From: Chrysemys picta bellii
Lineage: Eukaryota > Chordata > Testudines > Emydidae
Length of the DNA stretch: 64,000 nucleotides
Assembly (NCBI RefSeq): GCF_011386835.1
Contig: NC_088797.1
Coordinates: 93,444,264-93,508,263 of the forward strand
Reading direction: 5' to 3'
This document shows positions 12,101-22,335 of the stretch, one piece after another; within the stretch, counting starts at the first letter, position 1; each line of letters starts with the position of its first letter. A program made the translations under genes and the position numbers. Below the pieces are notes generated by a model. The model ran no database searches and was not told where the DNA came from. It saw only the letters and a program-made list of their open reading frames with translations.

Positions 12101-12441
12101 ATCCTAGCTGATGCCTCTAACTAAACATCAGCATAATAGAAATAAGTGTAATAAATTCAAATTCACACACTTCCAGTTAGCTTGTAACAAATTCATTTTC
12201 AGCCTTTGTTCATGAAGCTTCACCAAGGCCCAGTAAACCCTCTAGATCAAAACAGTTGCATGGAATTTGATAATGGTATCAAAATACCTTTAAGTAACTT
12301 GCCATTATTGTCTGTAGTCCTGGTTTTTTTAGGGACAAAGAGAAGAACTAGAAGAATCAAAGCAATTATTGTCATCAGCGTGAAGAGGACAATGAGTACC
12401 ACTTCCAGGCACGAGAAACGGGATTTGCACTTTTCACCCAT
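24..12441 (-). CDS. ASAH2: Neutral ceramidase, first eight coding exons found (gene continues beyond position 1)
   Basis: Type II membrane or secreted hydrolase that cleaves ceramide to sphingosine and fatty acid at the cell surface. Eight exons on the minus strand (12288-12441, 10705-10778, 8271-8420, 7041-7217, 6440-6567, 5155-5232, 2430-2550, 24-149) sum to 1008 nt, exactly 336 codons, with matching phases and GT/AG borders. The product has a short N-terminal cytoplasmic stretch, a signal anchor at about residues 12-36, and then the alkaline/neutral ceramidase domain. Visible active-site features are THTHSGP (zinc His), WFAIHPVS (second zinc His) and NLGDVSPN (nucleophilic Ser). The C-terminal half, with the remaining zinc ligands and beta-sandwich, lies outside the window. 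The Ser/Thr-rich mucin-like box of mammalian ASAH2 is not seen between anchor and catalytic domain. SGMS1 lies upstream on the same strand, as in human. Identification rests on near-continuous similarity to the family. Confidence 0.96.
610..800 (+). repeat. MIR-like ancient SINE
   Basis: The run CCCATTTTACAGATGGGGAA, then ACTGAGGCA, then GTGACTTAGCCCAACGTCA, matches the conserved central and 3' part of tRNA-derived MIR/CORE SINEs. No target duplication is visible, as expected for its age. Confidence 0.75.
1171..1358. mobile_element. Palindromic MITE
   Basis: Left arm 1171-1245 (AAGTTAAGATGAATTAACTA ...) and right arm 1293-1358 (... TAGTTGATTCATCTTAACTT) are imperfect reverse complements around a short centre containing GTGTGGACG. 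No coding capacity. The family is not determined; the architecture is that of a non-autonomous DNA transposon. Confidence 0.7.
2430..2550 (-). CDS. ASAH2: ASAH2 coding exon 7: second zinc-ligand motif
   Basis: 121 nt, phase 2 to 0, acceptor TTATTAG|CTG. Encodes WFAIHPVSMNNTNHLINSDN and VGYASYLFEQEKNKGLLPGE. The His of WFAIHPVS matches the second zinc ligand. The inferred donor GAG|GTTGGA is weak (T at +3 and G at +4), but homology and phase demand this border. Confidence 0.93.
2551..5154. other. ASAH2 intron between coding exons 6 and 7
   Basis: No exon or clear mobile element recognised. There is a C10 run near 3835. A block at about 4680-5060 is richer in G+C and may be an old repeat I could not name. 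Confidence 0.5.
5155..5232 (-). CDS. ASAH2: ASAH2 coding exon 6
   Basis: 78 nt, phase 2 to 2, acceptor TTGTCCAG|GTA and donor CTCAG|GTACTG. Encodes YSSNTDKEMVVLKMVDVNG and QELGLL. The split Ser codon is completed by the next exon. Confidence 0.95.
6440..6567 (-). CDS. ASAH2: ASAH2 coding exon 5
   Basis: 128 nt, phase 0 to 2, acceptor TTTTCAG|AGC and donor ACAG|GTGAAG. Encodes SIDIAHQNMKKGRLFINKG followed by QINRSPYSYLQNPESERNR. Confidence 0.96.
7041..7217 (-). CDS. ASAH2: ASAH2 coding exon 4: first zinc-ligand motif
   Basis: 177 nt, phase 0 to 0, acceptor TTTTAG|GTA and donor AAAG|GTAGGT. Contains NVILSGTHTHSGPAGYFQYT. The second His of THTH corresponds to the zinc ligand His194 of human neutral ceramidase. 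Confidence 0.97.
8271..8420 (-). CDS. ASAH2: ASAH2 coding exon 3
   Basis: 150 nt, phase 0 to 0, acceptor GCCGCAG|ATG and donor GAG|GTATGT. Encodes MGYANPDQLAGGILSRLYSR and, further on, SADIGMVSQRLRLE, which align without gaps to the ceramidase family. Confidence 0.97.
9024..9516 (-). pseudogene. hAT (ZBED-like) transposase fragment
   Basis: The reading frame below 9516 gives FHVIAVLDDPAHVVHFKNTF and, further on, FERDEVWSMLSEVLKEQ and ETTEPKPPKKK, a stretch typical of the C-terminal half of hAT transposases. Past 9193 the frame is broken by stops and indels. Non-functional relic inside the fold-back element. Confidence 0.65.
9581..9701 (+). pseudogene. Inverted copy of a hAT transposase C-terminal segment
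   Basis: ATGGAAGCATGTCCTCTGG opens a frame reading MEACPLERWLEYEEAYESLA, then QKYLATPATT, then TVLTFR. This matches the region just before the hAT dimerisation domain. The opposite arm (about 9010-9130, minus strand) encodes the same segment. Confidence 0.6.
10705..10778 (-). CDS. ASAH2: ASAH2 coding exon 2
   Basis: 74 nt, phase 1 to 0, acceptor CCCTTCAG|CTG and donor TTG|GTATGT. Encodes the start of the catalytic domain, including the family hallmark IGVGRADCTGPVAEVPL. Confidence 0.95.
11380..11905. repeat. GC-rich repeat with internal inverted arms
   Basis: Arms at about 11549-11592 and 11686-11733 are reverse complements (GAAGCGGCCAGCAGCAGGTC against GACCTGCTGCTGGCCGCTTC), separated by roughly 95 bp. 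The G+C content contrasts sharply with the surrounding AT-rich intron. Probably a non-autonomous transposon; the family is unknown. Confidence 0.55.
11930..12115 (+). repeat. MIR-like SINE tail
   Basis: GAGCAAGTCACTTCACTTCT is followed by CTGTTTCCTC, then GAGGGCAGGGAATCTCGCTC and GTGTTTGTATAGTACACTGC. This is the usual order in old amniote SINE tails. Confidence 0.6.
12288..12441 (-). CDS. ASAH2: ASAH2 coding exon 1: signal anchor
   Basis: Encodes 51 residues plus one base. The start ATG at 12441 gives a short basic N-terminus followed by about 25 hydrophobic residues (LEVVLIVLF...LLVLLFV), a signal anchor. The donor is AAAG|GTATTT (phase 1). Fourteen bases upstream of the ATG lies a T-rich tract ending in TAG (acceptor before 12455), so the 5' UTR probably continues in an exon further right that I could not identify. 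The stalk PKKTRTTDNNGKLLK is short. Confidence 0.85.
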
Positions 12442-12956
12442 TGCAGGAACAAAAACTACAAAAAAAAAAAAAAAAGAAGAAGAGCTGTAAGAAATTCAAA
12501 TAGAAGTCAGCACATTGATTCCAGTTCAGTGTGTCCAAAGCCAGTTTAGGCCATGTCACAGCTAACTTCAGATCATACCAAACTCCTTCCCTTTAGGGAC
12601 CTCCTCGCATCCTATCTAGGGCATATTTGGATAGGGAGAACAGCAGATGCAGGAGGATCTCTTTTACCACATCCTGGGTTTCCCACAATACGGACTTGAC
12701 TTTTAAATAAGCCCTAACTGACTGGAAGCCCTTCAGTGGATGAAACATCCTCCATTCACAGAGTATCTGAGGTTAATATAGCAGCTTATACCCTGACAGC
12801 ATTTCCTACAGTGCACATGTCAGAGCACCTCTAAACAAGTACAGAATTAATTGTACAAATGACTTTTTTTAAACTTACAAACACAAACTACTCGGGTTTC
12901 ATGATTACAAATGTTATTACATTTTACGCTAAATATAGAGGTTGTTCTCTACAAAA

Positions 12957-13060
12957 TGACAGGTTTCAGGGTAGCAGCCGTGTTAGTCTGTATCCTCAAA
13001 AAGAACAGGAGTACTTGTGGCACCTTAGAGACTAACAAATTTATTAGAGCATAAGAAATC
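12957..13060 (-). mobile_element. Penelope-like element 3' tail, truncated
   Basis: ACAGGTTTCAGGGTAGCAGC, then GTGTTAGTCTGTATCCTC, then GTGGCACCTTAGAGACTAAC and TTTATTAGAGCATAAG. The same tail occurs at 18711, 37366, 44655 and, in plus orientation, 58030-58140. Assigned to Penelope-like elements because two copies carry GIY-YIG-type coding sequence. Confidence 0.65.
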
Positions 13061-14349
13061 TATAACCTCAGTTTATGCCATTTTTCTAATCTGCAGAGAT
13101 GATATATACACACTAGAAACAACTGATTGAAAGGAGATAAACTCTTTAGGAAAGGTGCCACGTGGTTTTAAAAGATGTCAATTATAAATAACATATCAGA
13201 AAAGCCTGTGCGTCAAACCAATTTGCTAATTAAATAGTTTTGTTTGTTTCATCCTCCATTTGTAAGATAAAACAGTCATATTTCATCCCTATGATTCACA
13301 AAGGGTTTTTCTGGTTTTGCTTTTTTGCTTTTACAACCTGGTTTACAAAATAAAACTTAAAATTTGGCATCCAATTCCATGGTATTACAAACCCAGCAAA
13401 CTATATTGCATCAGTACTTCACAGCCTAATTGTATTAAATGGGGGGAGGGGCGGTTAATCACACATTTTTCAAGAAGCAAAGTGCCAAAACAAAAACAAC
13501 ACCAACAAAAGTATTTGCTTTATAGTAACTACTAAACCTCAAAACAGAAAATCTTACCTTACAGTATATAATTTATTCAAGATTTCAGAATTCTGGAAAC
13601 TCAATAATCCCTTGGTAAAATGTACAGCTTTTGAATCCCCCTTCTCTTTGTTCATGAACTTCTAGAGGTCTGAAGAAAGGTCAGGTTATTCTTATAGCAA
13701 CATGAAAGCTTTCTAGATTTATTGCAATTATTATTACCCCTATGACTCAGTGACAGTACGAGATAAGAAGCTCATACATCAAAATTTTAGGAGCTATAAA
13801 ATATATTTTTTTATCATGAGGCAAGTTTAAGCAATGTCTATCAAAAACATCATCTTAGGAAAGCTCAGTTTATAAATTACTCTGAATTGAGCACGATATG
13901 ATGACCAAGCACAACCTCAATACGTCCATGGTTTGTCAAAACATTGGTCTTTTAATCTTTGCATTATTATTGGGCCAAGGCTGCCAAGTTCAGAAGTTCA
14001 GTTCTAAGAGTGAATATCTCTGTACAATATAAACAGCAATATCAAGGGCTCATTCTTCCCTGACACTACAAAAGCTTATTTTGAAATAACACATATCTTA
14101 TCACATTAACAGCTGTTATTAACAATGAACTAATAGATTCTAAAAGTACTATACACGCTACCTTGCAATCCAACCTTAGTACTTTATTAAATGGCAACAA
14201 ACTTCATTGCCACAGAGTTAAGTTTGCTGGCTAATAGCTTGTGCGCTTCCGGAACATGAAGATCAGCAAAACTCAAACACTAGAAAATTAGGCTGGATTA
14301 ACTGTGTCAGTCAGGGAATGAAAAATCCAGCAGCCCTGAGCAGGATAGT
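13061..14349. other. Intergenic, nothing recognised
   Basis: AT-rich sequence upstream of ASAH2. Could include its promoter or 5' UTR exon, but no CpG island or convincing first exon is visible. Confidence 0.4.
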
Positions 14350-14505
14350 TAAAATGACCTAAATCCCCATGTAGATAGCGCTTTTGTCGACCTAGCTACT
14401 GCCTTTTGGGGAGCTGGATCATAGAATCATAGAATATCAGGGTTGGAAGGGACCTCAGGAGGTCATCTAGTCCAACCCCCTGCTCAAAGCAGGACCAAAT
14501 CCCAA

Positions 14506-14976
14506 CTAAATCATCCCAGCCAGGGCTTTGTCAAGCCTGACCTTAAAAACCTCTAAGGAAGGAGATTCCACCACCTCCCTAGGTAACTCATTCCAGTGCT
14601 TCATCACCCTCCTAGTAAAAAAGTTTTTCCTAATATCCAACCTAAACCTTCCCCACTGCAACTTGAGACCATTACTCCTTGTTCTGTCATCTGCTACCAC
14701 TGCGAACAGCCTAGCTCCATCCTCTTTGGAACCTCCTTTCAGGTAGTTGAAAGCAGCTATCAAATCCCCCCTCATTCTTCTCTTCTGCAGACTAAACAAT
14801 CCCAGTTCTCTCAGCCTCTCCTCATTAGTTATGTGTTCCAGCCCCCTAATCATTTTTGTTGCCCTCCGCTGGACTCTTTCCAATTTTTCCACATCCTTCT
14901 TGTAGTGTGGGGCCCAAAACTGGACAAAGTACTCCAGATGAGACCTCACCAATGTCAAATAGAGGGGAATGATCAT
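14506..14976 (-). pseudogene. CR1 ORF2 C-terminal segment
   Basis: 156 codons open to the terminal stop: [20 protein letters not shown], then [33 protein letters not shown] and [20 protein letters not shown]. This is the standard C-terminus of CR1 ORF2, ending 3' in DKALAGMI. Separated by frame breaks from the palm segment. Confidence 0.92.
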
Positions 14977-15286
14977 GTCCCTTGATCTGCTGGCAATGCC
15001 CCTCTTATACAGCCCAAAATGTCATTAGCCTTCTTGTCAACAAGGGCACACTGTCAACTCATATCCAGCTTCTCGTCCACTGTAACCCCTAGGTCCATTT
15101 CTGCAGAACTGCTGCCTAGCCACTCGGTCCCTAGTCTGTAGCAGTGCATGGGATTCTTCCGGCCTAAGTAGCAGGACTCCGCACTTGTCCTTGTTGAACC
15201 TCATCAGATCTCTTTTTGGCCCAATCCTCTAATTTGTCTAGGTCCCTCTGTATCCTATCCTTACCCTCCAGCGTATCTGCCAATCC

Positions 15287-15604
15287 TCACAGGTTAGTGT
15301 GATCTGCAAACTTTCTGAGAGTGCAGTCCACGCCATCCTTCAGATCATTAATGAAGATATTGAATAAAACCGGCCCCAGGACTGACCCCTGGGGCACTCC
15401 GCTTGATACTGGCTGCCAACTAGACATGGAGCCATTGATCACTGCCTGTTGAGCCTGATGATCTAGCCAGCTTTCTATCCACCTTATAGTCCATTCATCC
15501 AGCCCATACTTCTTTAACTTGCAGGCAAGAATACTGTGGGAGACCATATCAAAAGCTTTGCTAAAGACAAGGAATAACACATCCACTGCTTTCCCCTCAT
15601 CCAC
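15287..15604 (-). pseudogene. CR1 reverse transcriptase, palm segment
   Basis: About 105 codons: [19 protein letters not shown], then [20 protein letters not shown] and KFADHTNL. The catalytic FADD box reads FADH, so the second catalytic Asp is gone. Frames break on both sides. Confidence 0.9.
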
Positions 15605-15778
15605 AGACTGAGTTATCTCCTCATAGAAGGCAATTAGGTTAGTCAGGCATGACTTGCCCTTGGTGAATCCTTGCTGACTGATCCTGATCCTGTTCCATCA
15701 GCATAGGTAGTGTCTACACTGAAGCAACATAGCAGCGCAGCTGTGCCATTGTAGCATTTTAAACGTAGATGAGCCCAT

Positions 15779-18561
15779 AGAGTTAAGACCAGACCAGAGC
15801 TGGTGCTCCATAATATTTTATGAAATTAGAAGGAGAATGGAAGGAATTGGCGCTCCACATCCATCATCAGCATAGCAGGCTCAGAGAGATATGAAGTGGC
15901 CCAGTCAATGAATTGTTTCCAGCTGAAATAGAATACCTGCTGCAGATTAATACAGCCTGAAACACTAGCTAGGAGATTTGTGAACAGCTTTGTTCAGGTC
16001 AGTGGGTGTTCCCTTCCCGCCACCCTCCCCAACCGCCGTGATGGAGAATTTCTGATACACGTCAAATGCCCATTCTTAGCTCTTCACCCCAGTGTCAGCA
16101 GTGTGTTCTTGGTGCGTGCTTTGAGCATGCCAGTTCTATGCTCCTATCCCCACCCAGAGGTGCAGGGCTCCCCAGGTCCTGGCTCACATGGCTCAGACCC
16201 CCTGCCGCACCGAAAAGCAAGCCCCTGAGAACCTGGCTTATGTGAAGGGGACAGGCAGAGGGTTCACCCCTATGGGTGCACTGGGTACCCTCAGATTATT
16301 GCAGACATATTGGAGGGGAACATGGACTAATGTGCCCTTGCCCCTATTCTCCCACAGTCCCTATCACTCATCCCCATGTTTCCTTTCCCAGTGTCCCACC
16401 TGACTAACCTCCTCCCTTCTCACTCCCCCAGTCCTCATCCCCTCCCCATCATCTGATCCCCCAACCCGTCTCCCACATTCCCATCCACTCTTTCACCCTA
16501 ATTACCCTTGTCTCCCAGTGAGCATTTGCTTGTATAGTTTATCATCTGTTCAGAAAATAGTTTCAGTACCTCCTGAATATTCTGCTGCATTCAGATTACA
16601 GTTCCTCAAAATTAAAAAAAAAAAAAAAAAAAGACTTTTATAAAGGCAGATGGGACCAACATGACTGCCTCTTTCACTGGAGATTTCTGCCCTGGGTTGG
16701 ATTAGAACTCAGAGTTCTAGGCTAGTGCTCAGATCTGATGGCCATAACATACCCTCAGATCTACCCAGCTCCTGCAATGTCGAGGTAGCTTTCCAGAAAG
16801 TTAGCTTATGTGCACAGTGTATCCATTAGGCATCTAAGTAGGCCTATGAGCCTGTGTGCGCCTAGCTGAACAAACAAAATCTTGCTCAACTAACATTTTA
16901 ATTTGATTATCCCCAAAGGGCTAGTGAGGGCTATACTCTGTTGGGTTTCTTCTTTGTATGGCGTATGTAGAGCAACAACTATAATTTTACATTCAGATGG
17001 GTAACCAGATAATTGGGGTAACCACTGAGCACTGGAGATCCTGGTACAATGATCTGAGCCTGGTCAGATCAGTACCTGTGAGCAAAATATGTTGTCAGAA
17101 TTTGTCAACTTTAAGAAAAGCTTTTTGCTTTTTTTTTTTTTTTTTTTTTAATTCTGAGGACTGTATCTTGGGAACTGTTTAGTCAAGTGGACCCAAATTT
17201 GGGTCACTAATAGTACCCCACACCTGCAGGAAGCACACCAAATTTCAAGGCAATCTGATTAACCAAATGAATTTTAGATTACTTAGAACAGTTGAGCTTT
17301 AAATAGAAATCTGGTCTTAAATATATCAGAGCTGTCACTCTGATTTATTGAAGCAACAGTCTCGTCCAGGCAACTGCTATAGTCGATGCATTAACCACTG
17401 CTGAGTATTAATGTGGTTTGTCCCAACAGGATAACTGTAGAGAGCTGCAGCCATTTCCCTCCCCAAATATGCACTTACTTCATATCTGCAAAGAAATGCG
17501 AACATTAGAAGGTGAACTGCAGAGATTTTATGGAAACAATTTAAAAAACAGTGTAAGATTTCTAATCATTAACAGAACACGAGTTTAAAACTTGCAAATG
17601 GATTTATATTTAAAGCAAAATTGCTGAAAATAACTTTTCTTTGTATTTACCAAATCTAGACTTCAATATTTCATAATGCATGAGTTCACCATCTCCTAAA
17701 ACCAGACTTCTCCGTTGCTTTAGCCAAACACTTTTCTGGTTTTCATTTACACATTGGTGGTTGCTTGGAGCAATTCCATTTTACCAAATCTTGCTATATA
17801 TGTAGGTTCCAACCTGTGTCTGAAACCAGTTTGTTGCCCAAGCTTGTAACAAAACAAAACAAAACAAAGTAGTACACAGTAGGAATCTTGCCCTTCACTT
17901 CTTGAAACACCCAAAACTCCCATTGAATACCCTGAATTCACACTGAAATCAAGGAATGCAGGTGTAAATCTCAATTTTTCTTAAATGCTCAGTTTGCCCA
18001 CAGTCTGAAAACCAGGAGATTCTGACAACTGCCACTTGAAATTGATACATACTTTTGTCTAATAGGATTCAAATAGTTAATATCCCAGTTGCCCCTGGAA
18101 TGATTAATCAAATTCAACATGCTAAGGTCAGATAAATAACTGTTTGGCTCTGCAATTTTCAGAATAATCTTTTTCAAGATGTAACATTTTCTGATATATT
18201 ATCTCTTTCCAATGAATGATACAGATAAAGAATTTATTGCATCTGCCATCAGCAAAAATTGGCCTGTTTTGACATACAAGGTTACAACTGTACAAAACAA
18301 ATATATTTATAGCTATCACTGTATCAGTGACATTACATAAAGTTAATGTGTGCTAATAGCAACTTTCAAAGAAGTATACTTCTCCCTTCTTTCTCTAAAC
18401 CTCAGTAAGTACTGCTCTTTGATAGCTACTGTATGCTTTATGTAATTAAAATAACCAAATCTTAGGAAATCTCATATTTTTGACTAAGATCTAAAACCTA
18501 CATTTAGAGCAAAACTGTTAATCTGAAAATTTATTTTTACATAAGCAAATATATACATATA
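15779..18561. other. Intergenic, mostly unrecognised
   Basis: A C-rich stretch (about 16000-16500), a poly-A run (16612-16632) and a poly-T run (17131-17150). Short ORFs have no recognisable product. Confidence 0.45.
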
Positions 18562-18628
18562 CAGTATAATTCCAGTTATTCAAATTCCCTTTCTCCAAAA
18601 AGCCTAATTATCTGAATCCACCGTGTTT

Positions 18629-18659
<31 letters not shown>
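18629..18659. repeat. (CA)n microsatellite
   Basis: About 15 CA units inside the Tigger left arm. A second short CA run is at 19415-19433. Confidence 0.95.
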
Positions 18660-18661
<2 letters not shown>

Positions 18662-18710
18662 GTACATTAATCGCCTACTAATAATGTGTAAAATAGCAGT
18701 TAGAGCTAAT

Positions 18711-19300
18711 CAGTAAAAAGAACAAGAGTACTTGTGGCACCTTAGAGACTAACACATTTATTTGAGCATAAGCTTTCGTGGACTACAGCCCACTTCATCA
18801 GATGCATGGAATGGAACATACAGTGAGAAGATAAATATACATACAGAGAACATGAAAAGGTGGAAGTTGCCATACCAACTCTAAGAGGCTAATTAATTAA
18901 GATGATCTATTATCAGTAGGAGGGAAAAAAAACTTTTGTAGTGATAATCAAGATAGCCCATTTCAGGCAGTTGACAAAAAGGTGCGAGGATACTTAACCT
19001 GGGAAAATAGATTCAATTTGTGTAATGACCCAGCCACTCCCAGTCTCTATTCAAGCCAAAGTTAATGATATCTAGTTTTCATATTAATTCAAGTTCAGCA
19101 GTTTCTCGTTGGAGTCTGTTTTTGAAGCTTTTCTGTTGTAAAATTGCCACCTTTATGTCTGTTACTGAGTGACCAAAGAGGTTGAAGTGTTCTCCTACTG
19201 GTTTTTGAATGTTATGATTCCTGATGTCAGATTTGAGTCCATTTATTCTTTTGCGTAGAGACTGTCTGTTTCGGCCAATGTACATAGCAGAGGGGCATTG
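18711..19300 (-). mobile_element. Penelope-like element fragment with GIY-YIG coding sequence
   Basis: The tail at 18720-18810 (CTTGTGGCACCTTAGAGACT ... GACTACAGCCCACTTCATC) continues into a minus-strand frame at 19079-19285. That frame reads MYIGRNRQSLRKRINGLKSD, IRNHNIQKPVGEHFNLFGHS and LQRETAELELI. The YIG...R pattern fits the GIY-YIG endonuclease domain of Penelope-like retroelements. Inserted in the Tigger. Confidence 0.7.
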
Positions 19301-19544
19301 CTAGCACAATCACTAATCAGGGGCTCTGTATGAGCAGTTACCTGCAATAACTGAGGCCCATTCTGTGCTAGGAATTTACATCCGTATAGTTACGTTTCTC
19401 AAGGGTGTGAAAACTACACACACACACACACACCTGAGTGGATACTGACCTAACCCCTGCTGTAGACAGCAGTAGATCAACGGGAGAATTCTGCCATGGG
19501 CAGTGGTGTTTGGATAGAAAAGACAGTGGCCTCTTCTGACTAGT

Positions 19545-20513
19545 GCTGTGACCCAGGCTTCAAAAAGAACAAGGAGAGCCTGACTATATTAGCCTGTGGT
19601 AACACCACAGGAGAACATAAGCTACCTCTCCTACTCATTGGGAAGTCTGCCAACCCCTGGTGCTTTAAGGACATCAACCTTGCCTCCCTTCCCATGATTT
19701 ATGGAGCCCAAAGGAGTGCACGGATGAACACTGAGCTCTTCTGTGACTCGTTCTTGATAACTTCATCCTTGAAGCTCCTTTCTTCGTTCAAAAGGACTAT
19801 GCAGTAACAGAGCTTAAGAACTGCTGAGGGTCCATATAATGTGAATTTTTGCTGGCTAACACCCCAACAAAAATTCAACCAATGGACTAAGAAGTGATGG
19901 GAACACTAAAGAATGTACAGAGGCAAATTGCTCCACTATGTCCTTAATGATGAAAGCAACAAGCTAACTGTGACTTACATTATTAAGTGAATGTCCATTA
20001 AGAATGCCATCCATATGGTGGCCAAGTCATGGAAGGATATCCGCACATCACCAAAAAAAATGCTGGGCTAACTATACACTGCTGAAGCTTCCCAAAAATG
20101 CCTCTGAATCTGATACCCCCAGTCAAGGGCAAGCAGCAGTCAGCAACCTCTATTCCTTTGCTAAACAATTTTCTTTTAATGCCCAAGAGGTGGAAAACTG
20201 GGTCCAGACTGAAGGAGCTGATCAGAGATACAGTGACTTGTCTGACAGTGACATTCTGCAATCTATCTTAGAGCAGGAGCAGACCAAAGTTTGTGAAATC
20301 AGTAATGAACAAACTCAAGTGGAGCCAGATGATGTGAGAATCCCAAGTGACGGTGAGGCCTCTAACTACCTGGAGAAAGTTATCACCCAGCTAAGAAACC
20401 GCATGAATACAGAAACTTACAGACTCTACTGTTGCATCAGCTATTTCAGAATGCTGTACAGAAAAAGAAATCCTCACAAACGGCAGGCAGATTTTTACAA
20501 AAAGATAAATTGA
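19545..20513 (+). pseudogene. Tigger/TIGD-type transposase relic
   Basis: Frame 1 gives DPGFKKNKESLTILACGNTT, then GEHKLPLLLIGKSANPWCFK, then MIYGAQRSARMNTELF, matching the DDE-domain entry of Tigger/jerky transposases. After several frameshifts the C-terminal frame (20004-20513) gives acidic sequence with EVENWVQTEGADQRYSDLSD. Multiple stops; no function expected. Confidence 0.75.
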
Positions 20514-20742
20514 GAATGAAACTATGTCCACTGTGATTTTAATGCAAAGTTGACGGTTCAATATATTCAAAGTTTTTTATTTTTTAATAAGGTAGAAAGT
20601 ATTAAGCATTACTTCTTTCATTCCCCAAATTTCTATTTCAGTCAAACTGCAGCTCAAAATAGCGCTTCCATTTATCCAAATGTCCAGTTATCTGAAATAT
20701 TCAGATGTTCCCCAGGACATTTGGATAAACAGGAGCATACTG

Positions 20743-21692
20743 CACACATGCGAACCCTCACCCCTTCCACTCCCCATCCCCACACGTTCATATGTAGAAT
20801 GCAACAAGCTTCTAAAAACTATATATCATAATCAGGAGTATTAATCCTTCTTTCAACTGCTTTCCAAATGATAACAAATCACAGCATAGGAGTTCACTGT
20901 GCAAAGTCTATTCATTTTGGAAGATACAGTTTTACACTAGGAGAGAAACAACAGAGAATTACAGCTTTCCTAGGTTTTAGTAAGTAGGAAGCACTGAAAT
21001 ATCATTTTGTTTGCAGACCACCATAGACTTTCTCAATCGGTTATTTCACCCCAAATAAGATAAAGAAGTCAATAATTTGATCGGCATTTTCTCAATGTCT
21101 AACTAAAGTGGACATTGTATCCTTCATAGGTATTAAGTGGTAACAACAAAGATGATGTTAACGAAATTATGTTAACTAACCAATTTCAACTATGCACAAA
21201 AACTTAGAGCAGCTTTTGGGCAGGGAAGACTAATAATATTCCACAGCTGAAAGCTATAGAAAAAAATGGAATTGTAGTGCTGCAAGAAACTATACTGTAT
21301 TATTGTATGTCATCAGATGGCACTGGTACAGTCTTACAAATTCTGCTTAATTGACTGTGTAGGCAGTTAGATCTTGGAGAAATGAGTGCCACTGGTTGTG
21401 AAACAGTTGTTTTACAGAAACTAAACAGATCACAGTATCATCTCACTTTCCTGAGTCTCTCAGAGTGGAATCATTATTAGGTGCCTATGTAATACATGAC
21501 ATACCAGAGAAAGTGTCTGAAAATTTATATGCTTCTTCACATTTCAAAGTAGTTTCAAATACATTATACATCAGTTTGTATTTATGCTGGGACTATATTA
21601 AATCTCTTATTAGGACTTCCTTTCTTCTATGGCAGCATCATTAATTAGCCACATTAATATAATTAATAACACAAAATTAGAGTGTTTTATTT
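20743..21692. other. Intergenic, nothing recognised
   Basis: AT-rich, no ORF or repeat family I can name. Confidence 0.5.
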
Positions 21693-21880
21693 GGGGGGGG
21701 GAGGGATAGCTCAGTGGTTTGAGCATTGGCCCGCTAAACCCAGGGTTGTGACTTCAATCCTTGAGGGGGCCACTTAGGGATCTGGGGCAAAATCAGTACT
21801 TGGTCCTGCTAGTGAAGGCAGGGGGCTGGACTCAATGACCTTTCAGGGTCCCTTCCAGTTCTAGGAGATAGGATATCTCC
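21693..21880 (+). mobile_element. tRNA-derived SINE with CR1-like tail (cryptodire type)
   Basis: A tRNA-like head with A box (TAGCTCAGTGGTTTGAGCA) and B box (GGTTGTGACTTCAATCC), then a unique body. It ends in the CR1-like 3' tail AATGACCTTTCAGGGTCCCT / TCCAGTTCTAGGAGATA. This design is known from cryptodiran turtles and is the strongest lineage marker in the window. Confidence 0.88.
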
Positions 21881-22335
21881 ATATATTATTATTAGGATCT
21901 AGGTCCAAGCTAGGTCATGAGGGGAGTGTTCCACTCAGTTTGTATACACAGTAGATGGCAGCAAAAAATGAGCTATTATTAAGAGAAGAACTATCTTGAT
22001 TTTTCACAGTGGAATAATGGCATTCTGGTGGCATTAGGGCAGCACTTATTTTAGCAAAAGTTAGCTGGTGTTACAAAGATTAGGGAATGGAATTTAAATC
22101 TTAGTAAAATATTAGCTTAATTGCAAGTCTGCAGGACCAAAGGAAGTATTTTTAGTTGTAAAGCAATCAGACTTAGAAGGTTCTTTCAGCTCAATAGATA
22201 AGACAGATAGCGAAGCCTTCAGTTCCAAGATAAATGGACTATAGCTGACACTATTTTTCCTGCATTGGAAATATGCAATATATTTAAAGAAGTTTGTTCT
22301 CTTAGTTCAAAAGATTCAGTCAATGCCCTCTTGAT

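Larger units (their letters stand above)
10176..12287. other. ASAH2 intronic sequence around coding exon 2
   Basis: Exon 2 lies at 10705-10778. About 11380-11900 is a GC-rich dispersed repeat with a hairpin, and 11930-12115 is a MIR-like tail. The rest is AT-rich and unrecognised. Confidence 0.55.
14414..15690 (-). mobile_element. CR1 LINE, 5'-truncated
   Basis: Reverse orientation. The 3' end at about 14418 carries the CR1 terminal repeat (TGATTCTATGATTCTATGA on the minus strand), preceded by the conserved GACCTCCTGAGGTCCCTTCC-type tail. It contains reverse transcriptase pieces at 15287-15604 and 14506-14976. The 5' end is lost at about 15690. Confidence 0.93.
14350..15778. mobile_element. 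MITE split by a CR1 insertion
   Basis: Left part 14350-14413 (CCATGTAGATAGCGCTTTTG ... GGGGAGCTGGAT) and right part 15704-15778 (TAGTGTCTACACTGAAGC ... CGTAGATGAGCCC) look like halves of one short DNA transposon with GTAGAT/TCTAC ends. The CR1 at about 14414-15690 lies between them. Confidence 0.5.
18562..20742 (+). mobile_element. Tigger (pogo-type Tc1/mariner) transposon, degraded
   Basis: The left end CAGTATAATTCCAGTTAT at 18562 is the diverged inverse of the right end ATAAACAGGAGCATACTG finishing at 20742. A TA dinucleotide precedes the left end; the right TA has decayed to CA. It encloses a broken transposase (19545-20513), a Penelope-like fragment (18711-19300) and a MITE piece (about 19395-19505). 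Confidence 0.8.

Noticed and set aside
14596..14985. 129-codon plus-strand ORF
   Set aside because: Antisense shadow of CR1 ORF2.
21693..21880. Possible tRNA gene (A and B boxes)
   Set aside because: No acceptor stem or full cloverleaf. The sequence continues into a CR1-like tail, so it is a SINE.
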